Below, piece after piece: positions 16,401 to 24,804 of a stretch of 32,294 nt of DNA (within the stretch, counting starts at the first letter, position 1; the number at the start of each line of letters is the position of its first letter). The stretch is from assembly GCA_964646615.1 (NCBI GenBank), contig CAZYEV010000066.1, positions 1-32,294 of the forward strand. Reading direction: 5' to 3'. The position numbers were made by a program, and so were the translations under genes. The notes below the pieces were generated by a model. The model searched no databases and was not told the origin of the DNA. It worked only from the letters and a program-made list of their open reading frames with translations. Source of the stretch: M3007 sp964646615. GTDB lineage: Bacteria; Bacteroidota; Bacteroidia; Chitinophagales; Saprospiraceae.

Positions 16401-18046
16401 TCATTTTCCCGGACAAGGATACCTTCAAAATCTGTAACCTCCCCTCTGGTCAATATCAGGTGAGCCTCTCTGATGGCGCCAGCAATAGTTTTGCCATTAA
16501 TAATATCGTCATTACGCAGCTGGACCCGGCCATTGTGGGTTCGTCGTTCACGCCGCCGTTTGACGATATGAAGAACGGCTCGATCAATCTGACGCCCGTG
16601 CCTGCCAATGCCAACCTGACCTATCAGTGGCAGCATGGCCCGACGACGTCGGTGGTGAATGGCCTGGATTCGGGCACCTATGTGGTTACGGTAACGAACG
16701 TGAACTCCGGTTGCACGAATGTCTATTCCTTCTCCTTGGTGCGTACCTATGCGCCCTTTGAATGCAACATCGTGCAGGTAACGCAGGCTACGTGTGCTAA
16801 CAGCAGCAACGGCGCTGCTACTATCTCGGTAACGGGTGGCGATGGACCTACGTACACGTTCCAGTGGAGCGGTCCGGGTGGCTTTACGGCGACGACGCAG
16901 AACATTTCGCAGGTGCCGCCAGGAGTTTACACTTGTACGGTCATTGACGAGAGCAACATTGCGCGGCAGTGCCCGGCAGTAACAATTACCTCGCAGTCGC
17001 AGATTACGGTAGCGAATGTCAATATCTTGTCCGACTACAACGGCTTCCAGGTCAGTGGTGCTACGGTATGCGATGGCGTAGCCTCGGTGCTCGTAACGGG
17101 CCAAGTGGGCAACTTCAGCGTGAGCTGGAACAATGGCGTCAATACGCCCACAAACAACAAGCTCTGTGGCGGCCCGTACAGTGTAACGGTAACCGATGCT
17201 TTGGGCTGTACGGCTACGTGGCAGGGCAGTCTGACGTTCCCGCCCTCGGTCGTGGGTAGCTCGGCCATTTTGAGCAACTACAATGGTTTTGGCGTCAGCT
17301 GCGACGGTCTGTGTGACGGTCGTGCGGCTGTGTCTGCGGTGGGTGGCGTGCCGCCCTATCGAATTCAATGGCCCACAGGGCAGGTGGATGTCAATGTGCC
17401 GCTGGGTGGTCTTTCCACGGCTACGCAGCTGTGCGGCGGTGAGTATCGGGTAACCATTACCGATGCTAACAACGTGCAGACCCTGTTCACCTTTACCATT
17501 ACGGAGCCGGCGCCGTTGGAGTTTTCATTCTCTACGCTTCCGCCCGACAATTTCTCGCTGTGCGACGGTCAGGTGATTGCCACGGTGCCCGCGGGCGTGC
17601 AGCCGCTGTCGTTTACATGGTCGTCTATCACGACGGGTAAAAACGGCAACGAACCGCGCGCCGAAGACCTCTGCCCGGGCGAGCTGATTGAGTTCATCGT
17701 GAAAGATGCCAACGGTTGCATTGGCACGGCGCGCATCCGGGTGCCCTATCCGCCCGACGGCTGCTTCTTAGTACGTCCCGTTATCACGCCTGCTGGCAGC
17801 GACGGCCAGAACGATTACGCCCTGATTACCTGCATCGAGGACTATCCGGTGAACACCTTCGAGGTCTACAACCGCTGGGGGCAGCTGGTGTATCGCGTGG
17901 ACGGCTACGACAACAGCACAAAACGCTGGGAGGGCCGCACCGACAAGGGAGCCATATTGCCTGACGGCGTGTACTACTACGTGTTGAAAGTGCTCATCAG
18001 CAACGAACCGCACCAGTTCAAAGGCTCTATCAACATCATTCGATAA
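13409..18046 (+). CDS. Giant cell-surface protein: three cohesin domains, SprB-like repeats, T9SS C-terminal domain
   Basis: A 1545-residue protein. The ATG at 13409 gives a signal peptide at residues 1-23 (LLAASLLVSCLTASGQ); an ATG at 13364 overlapping the previous stop would add 15 residues. Cohesin-like domains occupy about 24-165, 166-318 and 319-464, each with a V-x-x-F-x-x-I-x-S-x-x-F/Y pattern and a late LSWF/FTWF strand. About twelve SprB-like repeats fill 465-1451 (Cys..NGS....GG..PY...W ... G.YTVT.TD..GC). Residues 1452-1545 are the gliding-motility-type C-terminal domain (YNRWGQLVYRV ... GVYYYVLKV), although its usual TPNGDG motif is altered to TPAGSDGQND. It is probably exported by T9SS and displayed with help from the PorP/SprF protein encoded next. 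Adhesion or matrix assembly is inferred. Confidence 0.88.
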   Translation: MRPIFPTLLAASLLVSCLTASGQNLITTFAPASVTANFGDTITLQIRVQNFTNITSLQFPITFNNTVLEFINMTTTVLQDFTPANYNALPGKVTVSWFPNLFQFPTGVTLANNTTILSLRFRVRQAGSSPVNLANVPPGIEVTRNGQNIQVTFSNGGSTVTGTGGPPANFQIRANKLFIEKGKVGCMPVTVKGFTDIVSLSYVMHWDTTVLRYQNTTGYNLPDLNAGSFSVFPANSNNLILSWFEQALQGVTRPDGAKIYEVCFRADGPVGSFSVITMDAVGFPPGGGTEEEAITKNSQNIWEVGTAVRDTIFVVAPQADPNAVHFMADKDTVVKNGTVCVDIRVRNFKDITSVQLGISYDPSLLQLNTPIQFGANPLGLNAASFNTNPPGQIRFTWFDPQALGRTLPDSTVIFSLCFTAVGDTGKTSPITFTGYPGFPIEVTQDKKGEVTPGLVNGSVYITSLIPPVLQLNPSNAACNGSATGSISAQLIQGGPAMNFSWAGPGGNGTTTDTLIKNLPAGTYTITVTVASGLTATGTATVGQPQAISTNASVNNVTCPNGQDGSITLTTSGGTPGYTYNWVGPPPFTTQTTTPSITGLAAGTYSVTITDSRGCTHVPSAVQVNAPAAIQIAQSLVVINPVACHGGNNGSIALPNPTGGTGAHTFSWSGPNGFSATTKNISGLVAGTYTLTVRDANQCSRNFEYTVTQPQSPLDIAASGTPTAATCFGSNNGSAAVTVTGGTSPYTVQWRLGTQNVATGLNPNNLAPGSYTVIATDARNCSVTISSPIVVGGPTTAIAANPSVQHVKCPGGNDGSITLAPSGGNGAPFTVQWPGNQSGLTLNNLSGGSYVPTITDSKGCTLQAPAITVNVPQPISVGSSNITPQDGLTPGSITLNNVSGGTAPLSFSWSGPNNFTSNQQNLTGLAFGTYTLTITDANQCSATFTYNVPTTNILIAATVSPLTPSCNNDGCMTVNIPPGAVAPVSITLTKLPPNGFNQIIFPDKDTFKICNLPSGQYQVSLSDGASNSFAINNIVITQLDPAIVGSSFTPPFDDMKNGSINLTPVPANANLTYQWQHGPTTSVVNGLDSGTYVVTVTNVNSGCTNVYSFSLVRTYAPFECNIVQVTQATCANSSNGAATISVTGGDGPTYTFQWSGPGGFTATTQNISQVPPGVYTCTVIDESNIARQCPAVTITSQSQITVANVNILSDYNGFQVSGATVCDGVASVLVTGQVGNFSVSWNNGVNTPTNNKLCGGPYSVTVTDALGCTATWQGSLTFPPSVVGSSAILSNYNGFGVSCDGLCDGRAAVSAVGGVPPYRIQWPTGQVDVNVPLGGLSTATQLCGGEYRVTITDANNVQTLFTFTITEPAPLEFSFSTLPPDNFSLCDGQVIATVPAGVQPLSFTWSSITTGKNGNEPRAEDLCPGELIEFIVKDANGCIGTARIRVPYPPDGCFLVRPVITPAGSDGQNDYALITCIEDYPVNTFEVYNRWGQLVYRVDGYDNSTKRWEGRTDKGAILPDGVYYYVLKVLISNEPHQFKGSINIIR

Positions 18047-18062
18047 CCCTCATCGCTCATCG

Positions 18063-18102
18063 GGCTGCCCGGTAGTGTCTTGTTGGGCAATATCGGGCAG
18101 CC
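18063..18102 (+). promoter_or_regulatory. Stem-loop between giant adhesin and porP/sprF-like gene
   Basis: GGCTGCCCG (18063-18071) and CGGGCAGCC (18094-18102) form a perfect 9-bp stem with a 22-base loop, 16 bases after the adhesin stop and about 40 before the next start. There is no T-tract, so it may tune relative expression or mRNA stability within one transcript rather than end it. Confidence 0.4.
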
Positions 18103-18143
18103 GTTCACCCAAATCTTCACCCTTTCCCATTATCGGTTTCGTC

Positions 18144-19100
18144 ATGAAAAAAGCATTTTACTCCCTGCTGTTCGGCCTGTTGGCCACGGCTGCCTCGGCT
18201 CAAGAACACGCTATCTACTCGCAATATCAGGTTTTCCAAAACCTCATTAACCCGGGCGTGGCGGGTTTCGGTAATGAATATCTTTTCTTAGCCAACGCGC
18301 GCCACTCTTGGGCAGGCTTCCCGGGCGCGCCGCGCAGCTATACCTTCCTGTACACCGGTCCAGTGGGCGACAAACTGGGCTTAGGCGGCAGTGTGTTCAC
18401 TGAGCACATCGGCAACCAGATTGTCTCGCGCATTCAGGGCATCTATTCGTTCCGCTTCAAGGTGGACCGCGCGCAAGTGGGGCTGGGTCTGACGACCGAA
18501 TTTCTGCGCCGTCGCCTGAACAACGAAGTCCTGACCAACCCGCTCGTGGACGTGCGCGACGATGTGCTCGCCGGTGCCGTAGATGGGCAACGCCTTTTCA
18601 CCTCCTCTTTCGGCGCACATGTGCTGTACGACGACGCTTTCTTTGCCAGCCTGGTGCTGCCCAACGCCATCCGCGCCCGCTTAGACGAAATTCCTACTGA
18701 CGAACCGCAAAATGAAACCGGCGCAGGCTTGCGCTATTTCATCCTGCAAATTGGCGGCGTGCTCAACCTGTATGAGCAGAACTTCAAACTCTTGCCCTCC
18801 ATTGCTGTGCGCAGCATCCGCGACGTGCCCTTCCAGGTGGACCTGAACCTGCAGGGTCGCTTCATGGACGATAAACTCATCGCCGGCCTCACCTACCGCC
18901 CCAATTCGCGCGGCTCGATGGCTTTCCTTATCGGCACGCAGTACAACCGCTTCAATCTCTTCTACACTTACGACATCTCCTTCGGCCCGTTCCAGCAGTA
19001 CAGCACCGGCTCGCACGAGTTTTCGTTTGCCTACACCTTCAAGCGCAAAAAGCCGCCAGTGCCCATTCAGAACACGAACATTTACCAGCAGGCGCAGTAA
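18144..19100 (+). CDS. PorP/SprF-family T9SS outer-membrane protein
   Basis: A 318-residue protein beginning at the ATG at 18144, which yields a signal peptide (MKKAFYSLLFGLLATAASAQ). The mature start, with YSQYQVFQNLINPGVAGF, is the hallmark of the PorP/SprF family, and the alternating amphipathic strands through to FSFAYTFKRK are consistent with an outer-membrane beta-barrel. SprF is needed for secretion or attachment of the SprB adhesin in F. johnsoniae, and genes of this family commonly sit directly after the large adhesin they serve. That is the arrangement here, 97 bases downstream of the cohesin/SprB-repeat protein. The specific partnership is inferred from position. Confidence 0.92.
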   Translation: MKKAFYSLLFGLLATAASAQEHAIYSQYQVFQNLINPGVAGFGNEYLFLANARHSWAGFPGAPRSYTFLYTGPVGDKLGLGGSVFTEHIGNQIVSRIQGIYSFRFKVDRAQVGLGLTTEFLRRRLNNEVLTNPLVDVRDDVLAGAVDGQRLFTSSFGAHVLYDDAFFASLVLPNAIRARLDEIPTDEPQNETGAGLRYFILQIGGVLNLYEQNFKLLPSIAVRSIRDVPFQVDLNLQGRFMDDKLIAGLTYRPNSRGSMAFLIGTQYNRFNLFYTYDISFGPFQQYSTGSHEFSFAYTFKRKKPPVPIQNTNIYQQAQ

Positions 19101-19193
19101 TACGCCCGCTTTGGCTTCTAAAAAAAACTGATTAACAATTGGTTTTTGGGATTTGGCCTCTCCGCGAGATGTCGCTGGGGGGCTTTCTTCTTT

Positions 19194-20006
19194 TTAGCGC
19201 CTTTGCCCGCGCGCTTCCATGATTTTCTCGTAGGCCTCACTGATTTGCCGGAACTTCTCCTGGGCGTGCCGAATGGCATCTGCCGAGCCTCCGCGCGCCT
19301 GAATGCGGTCGGGGTGCCATTTGAGGGCCAGGGCGCGGTACTTTTTCTTAATGACCTCTACAGAGTCGGAGGGGGTTGCCCCTAAAAGGGCATAGTGCGG
19401 GTCGAGGGCTGACCATGTAGGGCCGGCCTGGGCGGGTGGTGCGAAGTAGCGCGCTTTGATGCGGTCGAATTGCAGGCGGCTGATGTGGAACAGCCCGGCG
19501 GCGCGCAGGAGCAGCTCTTCCTCTGCCGGGTGGAGGCGCGTGCTGTCGGCGGCGGCTAAGGCGAACAGCAGGTCGAGCATGTCTAAGACGCGGTGGCGCT
19601 GTTGGGCAAAGTCGCGGTAGAACGCCTGGGCATAGGTGCTGAAAGGGATATCGGAGTTTTTGGCGTTGTTCCATACGCGAATGGCGTCGCGTCGTCCGCG
19701 TTCGCTGAGGTTGAGGCGCTGGCGCATGAGCTGCTCCATGAATTGGATTTCCAGGCGATTGACCGGGCCGTCGGCTTTGGCCAGTCGCACGCACAGGCAG
19801 AGCAGGTGATAAATGAAGGCGCCGCGCTGGCGCTGAGCAGTGCGATGTTCGTTTGTACTATCTTCGAGTGCTTTGGCCTGGTCTATGAATAGATGGCCAA
19901 GAATACCCCCCAGCAAAAAGCCGAAAAAGGCGCCGAACGGCACGCCTGCTAAATCGAGCAAGACCATACCGATGATGCCGCCGATGAGTTTGCCGCTGAA
20001 TGCCAT
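19194..20006 (-). CDS. DjlA-like J-domain protein with TerB-like region
   Basis: A 270-residue protein. Residues about 6-40 form a glycine-rich hydrophobic segment, probably a membrane hairpin. Residues about 60-185 resemble the TerB/DjlA helical domain (FIYHLLCLCVRLAKADGPV, then ELLLRAAGLFHIS). Residues about 203-266 are a J domain with the essential HPD at 231-233 (ALKWHPDRI) and the closing FRQISEAYEKI. J-domain proteins stimulate the ATPase of Hsp70/DnaK; DjlA is the membrane-anchored type. The gene lies 36 bases downstream of uvrB on the same strand and is probably cotranscribed. It converges with the porP/sprF-like gene across 93 bases in which I see no clear terminator. Confidence 0.88.
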   Translation of the reverse strand: MAFSGKLIGGIIGMVLLDLAGVPFGAFFGFLLGGILGHLFIDQAKALEDSTNEHRTAQRQRGAFIYHLLCLCVRLAKADGPVNRLEIQFMEQLMRQRLNLSERGRRDAIRVWNNAKNSDIPFSTYAQAFYRDFAQQRHRVLDMLDLLFALAAADSTRLHPAEEELLLRAAGLFHISRLQFDRIKARYFAPPAQAGPTWSALDPHYALLGATPSDSVEVIKKKYRALALKWHPDRIQARGGSADAIRHAQEKFRQISEAYEKIMEARGQRR

Positions 20007-20042
20007 TGGGAGAGCAAAGATACGCCTGAAGTACTGCGCGGT

Positions 20043-22079
20043 TTATTCGACGCCGAAGCGTTCGCGCAGTTGCTTTTTGAGGGCGAGCATTTCATCGCGC
20101 AGTTGGGCAGCGGTGAGGAAGTCGAGTTCTTTGGCGGCCTTTTTCATACGCGCTTCGGTTTCGGCGATCATTTTCTCCAATTGTGGGCGGGTTGCATAGG
20201 CTACGATGGGTTCGGCGGCGAGCGTGGGTGCCTCTGGCTCGACGTAGTAATTGGCCTGCTCCGTGGTGCGGATGTCTAAGATGCTGCGCTGAGCCAGGAT
20301 TTCCTCGCGGCTGCGCGTAACGGTGCGCGGGGTGATGCCGTGGGCTTCGTTATAGGCCATTTGGATGCTGCGCCGGCGGTTGGTTTCTTCGATGGTCTGT
20401 CGCATGGAGTCGGTGATCTGGTCGGCGTAGAAGATGACCAGGCCGTTGGCATTTCGGGCGGCGCGGCCCGCCGTTTGGGTAAGGGAGCGCACGTTGCGCA
20501 GGAAGCCTTCTTTGTCGGCGTCTAAGATGGCCACCAGCGACACTTCGGGCAGGTCGAGGCCTTCGCGCAGGAGGTTGACACCGACCAGCACGTCGAACTC
20601 GCCCAGGCGCAGATCGCGCAGGATCTCGACGCGGTCGAGTGTTTCCACTTCGCTGTGGATGTAGCGACAGCGGACGTTGACTTTGGCTAAGTAGGCGGCC
20701 AGTTCTTCGGCCATGCGTTTGGTCAGGGTGGTTACCAGCGTGCGTTCGCCGCGTTCGAGGCGGCGCTGGATTTCCTCGAGCAGGTCGTCAATCTGATTGA
20801 GCGACGGGCGCACCTCGATGGGCGGATCGAGCAGGCCCGTGGGGCGTATGAGTTGCTCGACCACCACGCCTTCGGTTTGCTGCAGTTCGTAGTCGCCTGG
20901 AGTGGCGCTGACGAAGATGACCTGGTTGATGAGGCTTTCAAATTCCTCAAAACTCAGCGGGCGGTTGTCAATAGCGGAAGGCAGGCGGAAGCCGTAGTTT
21001 ACCAGGACTTGCTTGCGGGCGCGGTCGCCGCCCCACATGCCGCGCACCTGTGGGATGGTTACGTGGCTTTCGTCCACGATCATCAGGTAGTCGTCGGGGA
21101 AGTAATCGAGCAGGCAGAACGGACGCGAGCCGGGCGGGCGTCGGTCGAAGAAGCGCGAGTAGTTTTCGATGCCGCTGCAATAGCCCAGCTCGCGGATCAT
21201 TTCCAGGTCGAACATGGTGCGCTCGCGAATGCGCTGGGCTTCTATGTAGCGGCCTTCGGCAAGGAAGTATTTTTCTTGGGCCGTCATTTCGTCTTCGATG
21301 GCCCGGATGATCTCTGTCAGGCGCTCTTTGGGCGCCACGTACAGGTTGGCCGGGAAGATGAGGGCCTGGTCGGTTTCGGCGATGCGTTTACCGTTCTGTA
21401 CGTCAATGGTTTCGATGCTTTCCACGGCGTCGCCCCAAAAGATGACGCGGTAGCCCCAATCGGCGTAGGGCAGGTGGATGTCCACGGTGTCGCCGCGTAC
21501 GCGGAAGGTTCCGCGCGCCAGGTCGCCCTCGGTGCGCGAGTAGAGGCTATCGGTCAGGGCGTAGAGGAATTGGGTTTTGGACAACTTCATGTCGCGCTGC
21601 AGTCGAATGATGCCGGTGGCGTAGTCTTCGGGGTTGCCCATGCCGTAAATACAGGACACGGAAGCCACGATGATGACGTCGCGCCGGCCCGAGAGCAGCG
21701 TGCTGGTAGCGCGCAGGCGCAGTTTGTCCACCAGTTCGTTGATCTGGAGGTCTTTTTCGATGTAGGTATCCGTTACGGGCAGGTAGGCTTCGGGCTGATA
21801 GTAGTCGTAGTACGAGACGAAGTACTCGACGGCATTGTCGGGGAAGAAGGCTTGAAACTCACTGTAGAGTTGAGCAGTGAGGGTTTTGTTGTGGGTCAGC
21901 ACTAAAGTGGGCTTGTTCACCTGGGCAATGACGTTGGCCATGGTAAACGTCTTACCGGAGCCGGTAACGCCCAGGAGTACCTGAGCGCGTTCACCGCGTT
22001 GGATGCCTTCTACTAATTGCAGGATGGCTTGCGGTTGGTCTCCAGTGGGTCTGTAGGGTGCCTTTAGTTGGAATGTCAT
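20043..22079 (-). CDS. uvrB: UvrABC excinuclease subunit B
   Basis: A 678-residue protein, against 673 for E. coli UvrB, and full length. It begins with the typical ...YRPTGDQPQAI. Walker A is GVTGSGKT at 37-44. The DNA-clamping beta-hairpin region shows YYDYYQPEAYLP at about 90-101. The Walker B-type box is DESH at 336-339. Helicase motif VI is QTAGRAARN at 535-543. A UVR coiled-coil domain for UvrC contact ends the protein at about 632-667. UvrB is loaded by UvrA at DNA lesions, verifies the damage and recruits UvrC for dual incision in nucleotide excision repair. The upstream 213-base gap contains no obvious -7 TAnnTTTG element on this strand. Confidence 0.98.
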   Translation of the reverse strand: MTFQLKAPYRPTGDQPQAILQLVEGIQRGERAQVLLGVTGSGKTFTMANVIAQVNKPTLVLTHNKTLTAQLYSEFQAFFPDNAVEYFVSYYDYYQPEAYLPVTDTYIEKDLQINELVDKLRLRATSTLLSGRRDVIIVASVSCIYGMGNPEDYATGIIRLQRDMKLSKTQFLYALTDSLYSRTEGDLARGTFRVRGDTVDIHLPYADWGYRVIFWGDAVESIETIDVQNGKRIAETDQALIFPANLYVAPKERLTEIIRAIEDEMTAQEKYFLAEGRYIEAQRIRERTMFDLEMIRELGYCSGIENYSRFFDRRPPGSRPFCLLDYFPDDYLMIVDESHVTIPQVRGMWGGDRARKQVLVNYGFRLPSAIDNRPLSFEEFESLINQVIFVSATPGDYELQQTEGVVVEQLIRPTGLLDPPIEVRPSLNQIDDLLEEIQRRLERGERTLVTTLTKRMAEELAAYLAKVNVRCRYIHSEVETLDRVEILRDLRLGEFDVLVGVNLLREGLDLPEVSLVAILDADKEGFLRNVRSLTQTAGRAARNANGLVIFYADQITDSMRQTIEETNRRRSIQMAYNEAHGITPRTVTRSREEILAQRSILDIRTTEQANYYVEPEAPTLAAEPIVAYATRPQLEKMIAETEARMKKAAKELDFLTAAQLRDEMLALKKQLRERFGVE

Positions 22080-22292
22080 GATCAGGCTTGCGGCGCGGTG
22101 GTTTCGATATTATCAGCAACGGCTGTCGTTTGCCTTGCAAGCCCATTAAACAAAGCAAACGGCGTTTTGTCGCACAAAAAGACGGCCTCGTGCCTTTTCA
22201 ATCTGCTCGCAACAGAGCCGGGAAGAGGGACATCTTTCCCCCGAGGATTGCTCACGCCCTGGCGGCCGGGAAGCGCCCGGTGGGCTACGCTG
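22080..22292. other. Intergenic gap upstream of uvrB
   Basis: A 213-base gap between uvrB and the Usp gene, both on the minus strand. CCGGG and CCCGG around 22268-22282 form a short GC hairpin that could mark the end of the Usp transcript, but no T-run follows. Small reading frames here have no recognisable content. Confidence 0.4.
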
Positions 22293-23117
22293 TCAGACGT
22301 CATGCAGGGTCAGCAGCGGCACGTGCACGTGGTGGGCCAGGCGGCGAGTGGTTCGGTCGAAAAACAGCCGGTGCAAGATGCTGTATTTATGGGCTACGGC
22401 AATGAGCAGGCCGGCGTCTAATGACTCAATGAAGTTGACAGTTGCCTGTATGATGTCGCGGTCGTGCAGGTAATGAAACTCGTGCGGGATGGGGTGAATG
22501 ACGGCACTTAGCTGCCGTTCTTTTTCGGGTTGTCGGGGCGCGTCGGCATGTTCCAGGACGTGCAGGATATGCAATTTGCCTTTGAGATCGGCGATGACTT
22601 GTTTCAGTACATGTATGGAAGCCTCACTCACGTTGAACTTGAAGTCGGTTGCCAATACCGCATCTACGGTCAGGTCAAAAATTCGATTTTTGGGTATAGA
22701 CAATACAGGCAGCGCTGTTTGGGCCATAACGCCGGCGGCTACGCTGCCCAAAATGGCACCGCGCAGTCCCGTGGCGCCGGTGGTGCCCATGACGATGAGG
22801 TCGGCCTTAATTTCGTCAGCCACGTCGCAGATAGAGGGCACCGGGAAGCCTATGCGGCACATGATTTCGGTCTTTACCTGTCCGAAGCGCACAGGTTGGC
22901 GGATGCGCTCCGTCCAGCGTCGGAGGGCTTGCTGACGCTCCTCCAGGTACTCCTCGGTCCAGAAAGCGTTATAGATATTGTTATCCAAGGCCTCGTTGGG
23001 AAACACCACGTGCAGTACCACCACACTGGCGCCCCGGCGCTCGGCCAGGGCGAAGGCACTCTGTAGCGCATTTTCGGCACATTTTGAAAAATCGGTCGGA
23101 ACTAAGAGCGTGGTCAT
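22293..23117 (-). CDS. Tandem universal stress protein
   Basis: A 274-residue cytoplasmic protein with two Usp domains. The first (1 to about 143) starts TTLLVPTDFSKCAENAL and has the nucleotide-binding signature at 111-125, GTTGATGLRGAILGS (G-x2-G-x9-G-S), so it probably binds ATP. The second (about 150-274) has the Usp fold pattern (LKGKLHILHVLEH, DAGLLIAVAHKYS, VPLLTL), but the equivalent loop HKYSILHRLFFDRTTRR lacks the glycines, so it probably does not bind nucleotide. Such two-domain Usp proteins are common in Bacteroidota and respond to starvation or envelope stress. The gene is divergent from the one at 23322. Confidence 0.92.
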   Translation of the reverse strand: MTTLLVPTDFSKCAENALQSAFALAERRGASVVVLHVVFPNEALDNNIYNAFWTEEYLEERQQALRRWTERIRQPVRFGQVKTEIMCRIGFPVPSICDVADEIKADLIVMGTTGATGLRGAILGSVAAGVMAQTALPVLSIPKNRIFDLTVDAVLATDFKFNVSEASIHVLKQVIADLKGKLHILHVLEHADAPRQPEKERQLSAVIHPIPHEFHYLHDRDIIQATVNFIESLDAGLLIAVAHKYSILHRLFFDRTTRRLAHHVHVPLLTLHDV

Positions 23118-23321
23118 AAATCAGAGAAATGCTTAAATGCTTTCGCTGTTTTTTGAGCAGCATTAGCGTGCCGTAAATGTACAGTGCTCTGCTGCACTTT
23201 GCTGTTGCAAAGGGTCATTTGAAAAAGTGGCTTTTGTCATGGTTGGCAAAATTTCGCCGAATGGTTCCTCGGTAGGGGGTATATTGATGAGCATTGCGGC
23301 GAGAGTTGCCATTTTTGCCCG
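23118..23321. promoter_or_regulatory. Divergent intergenic region
   Basis: This 204-base gap between divergent genes must hold promoters for both. On the minus strand TACATTTA (23174-23181) is one base from the TAnnTTTG -7 consensus, about 57 bases before the Usp start. I see no convincing element for the plus-strand gene. Confidence 0.3.
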
Positions 23322-24197
23322 ATGAAAGACCGCTGGCTGGAGGCCGTTCGCGCTGCAATGAATGGCGTTGAAGCGTCGGGTATGCAAAGCGAAGCGCATG
23401 CTTACTCGCCTATGGCTATGCTGGCCATGGCGCGTTTGTTGCATCGGGCAGCAGCGCCCTTACCCCTCTCGGAGCGCAAGCCTGTGCCCGCTCCTCTGCC
23501 CGTGCGTCGTCCGGTTTGCCCGGAGGCCGTTGTTTCCATCTTAGCGGCCATCGTGCGTCACCAGGATTTTCATGGGCTTCTGTCCGAATTTTTAGCGCTT
23601 TTGGTGCGCCACCGCTGGCGCCTGCCGCCGGAGCAGCTGCCTGAGGTGCTGGAGGCGGCTTTGCAGCAGAAAATACCTGCGCCTGCGCTCTTTCGGGCCT
23701 TGGGGCCTTCAGCGGTCTGGTTAGCCTGGCAGCATCCACGCTGGAGGATCGGCTTTTGGCCTTCCACCAAAACAAAGCGCAAGAACAAGCCGCCCCTGCC
23801 CGCATCCGTTTCCGGGCTTAAGGTGCGCTGGCCCGACCCGCCGCATGCTGTTTGGGAGCGTTGCGTGCTCGACCTGGCCCACACCGAACAGGCCTGGGCT
23901 TCGGCAGACAGCGCGCTAACCGTTGCACTGACCCAAAGCCAGTACCCGTGGCCCGACCGAATACTGCCCCTTTGGCGCGCGCACATAGAACGCGAGCGGG
24001 TGAAGCAGCCCTATCAGGCCTCTCCACACGGGCTGGCGCTCCTGCGCGCTGCCGCCCTTCGCGCCTCACCTGAGCGCCTGTTGGAGGCACTGGGAGACGC
24101 CACGGAATGGCCCTACGCCTGGCGCGACATCTGGACCTGGGCACGCGATGCAGCCTCTTTGCGACTGCGCATGCACCGGACCTTCCGACAGACCTGA
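23322..24197 (+). CDS. Uncharacterised protein, possibly DUF5691-like
   Basis: A 291-residue protein without a signal peptide, predicted cytoplasmic and mostly helical. PALFRALGPSAVWLAWQHPRWRI (about 120-142) recalls the LG..G.WLA..NP.W segment of DUF5691 proteins, which occur beside SWIM-domain and AAA/VWA genes; I am not sure of this assignment, and no such partner is nearby. The region around 45-70 is proline- and arginine-rich. The sequence ends earlier than typical DUF5691 proteins would, so it may be a shortened member. Long opposite-strand frames overlap it but look like GC-driven shadows. Confidence 0.55.
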   Translation: MKDRWLEAVRAAMNGVEASGMQSEAHAYSPMAMLAMARLLHRAAAPLPLSERKPVPAPLPVRRPVCPEAVVSILAAIVRHQDFHGLLSEFLALLVRHRWRLPPEQLPEVLEAALQQKIPAPALFRALGPSAVWLAWQHPRWRIGFWPSTKTKRKNKPPLPASVSGLKVRWPDPPHAVWERCVLDLAHTEQAWASADSALTVALTQSQYPWPDRILPLWRAHIERERVKQPYQASPHGLALLRAAALRASPERLLEALGDATEWPYAWRDIWTWARDAASLRLRMHRTFRQT

Positions 24198-24200
24198 GCG

Positions 24201-24215
24201 ACCCCTAATCGGGGT
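24201..24215 (+). terminator. Small hairpin after the 23322 gene
   Basis: ACCCC (24201-24205) pairs with GGGGT (24211-24215) four bases after the TGA, followed by AATTTG. The stem is short and the T-run poor. The rest of the 176-base gap to the next gene shows nothing else I can name. Confidence 0.25.
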
Positions 24216-24373
24216 AATTTGTGCCAACCCGTGAGGAAACGGCATGCTTTTTGGCAATACCGTACCGTTGCGACCGTTTGCATTTAATCCCAGACATCTC
24301 GCCGGGAGGGCAGAACGCCATCTGACCACTTTCAAAACAATCTTCTCACCGGCCAGCATTTTTAATCATTATC

Positions 24374-24796
24374 ATGACCGATTACAGCACGTTTTCCCTG
24401 CCCGCTGCCCCGGAAACCAGACACACCCTCAGGGTGAAAGCCGACGTTGAGTTCGGCGTCATGCAAGCCAACGGCGAATGCGTGGGGGTAGGCATTTGCC
24501 GAATTATTACCACGCATCAACTGCACACCGGCCAATTACACCGATGCCGCTGTCCGCGCGCTATGGCCTTTTTGAGCGCCTCCGAGGAGGGCCGTCTGGA
24601 AATGTTTTTTCCCAAAAATGGAATGCTGCCTTGCACCGAGCGCGCCTTTTTCCGGCATCGCGTGTTTCCCGTTCCCTTACCTGTTTTTTTACCCGAAGAC
24701 ATTCGCGCTGCATTGCCTGATGTACAGCAAACCGTCCTGTATGCCGGCTTATATTCAGTAAAAGCAGAGGCCACAGGTTATCGGGTAACGTTTTGA
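24374..24796 (+). CDS. Small hypothetical protein with GICRI and CRCP motifs
   Basis: A 140-residue protein starting at the ATG at 24374, with no signal peptide or membrane segment. I do not recognise the family. Visible features are GECVGVGICRI at about 34-44, a cluster CRCPRAMAF at about 57-65, and a proline-rich stretch FPVPLPVFLPEDI at about 98-110. The three clustered cysteines could bind metal or be redox-active, which is speculation. The gene stands alone between gaps of 176 and 132 bases. Confidence 0.6.
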   Translation: MTDYSTFSLPAAPETRHTLRVKADVEFGVMQANGECVGVGICRIITTHQLHTGQLHRCRCPRAMAFLSASEEGRLEMFFPKNGMLPCTERAFFRHRVFPVPLPVFLPEDIRAALPDVQQTVLYAGLYSVKAEATGYRVTF

Positions 24797-24804
24797 TACC
24801 ACCA

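Noticed and set aside
15923..17368. 481-codon minus-strand frame inside the cohesin/SprB-repeat gene
   Set aside because: Arginine-rich, featureless translation opposite a clear repeat protein; a shadow of the real gene.
20853..21905. 350-codon plus-strand frame opposite uvrB
   Set aside because: The residues have no family features and uvrB is certain on the other strand.
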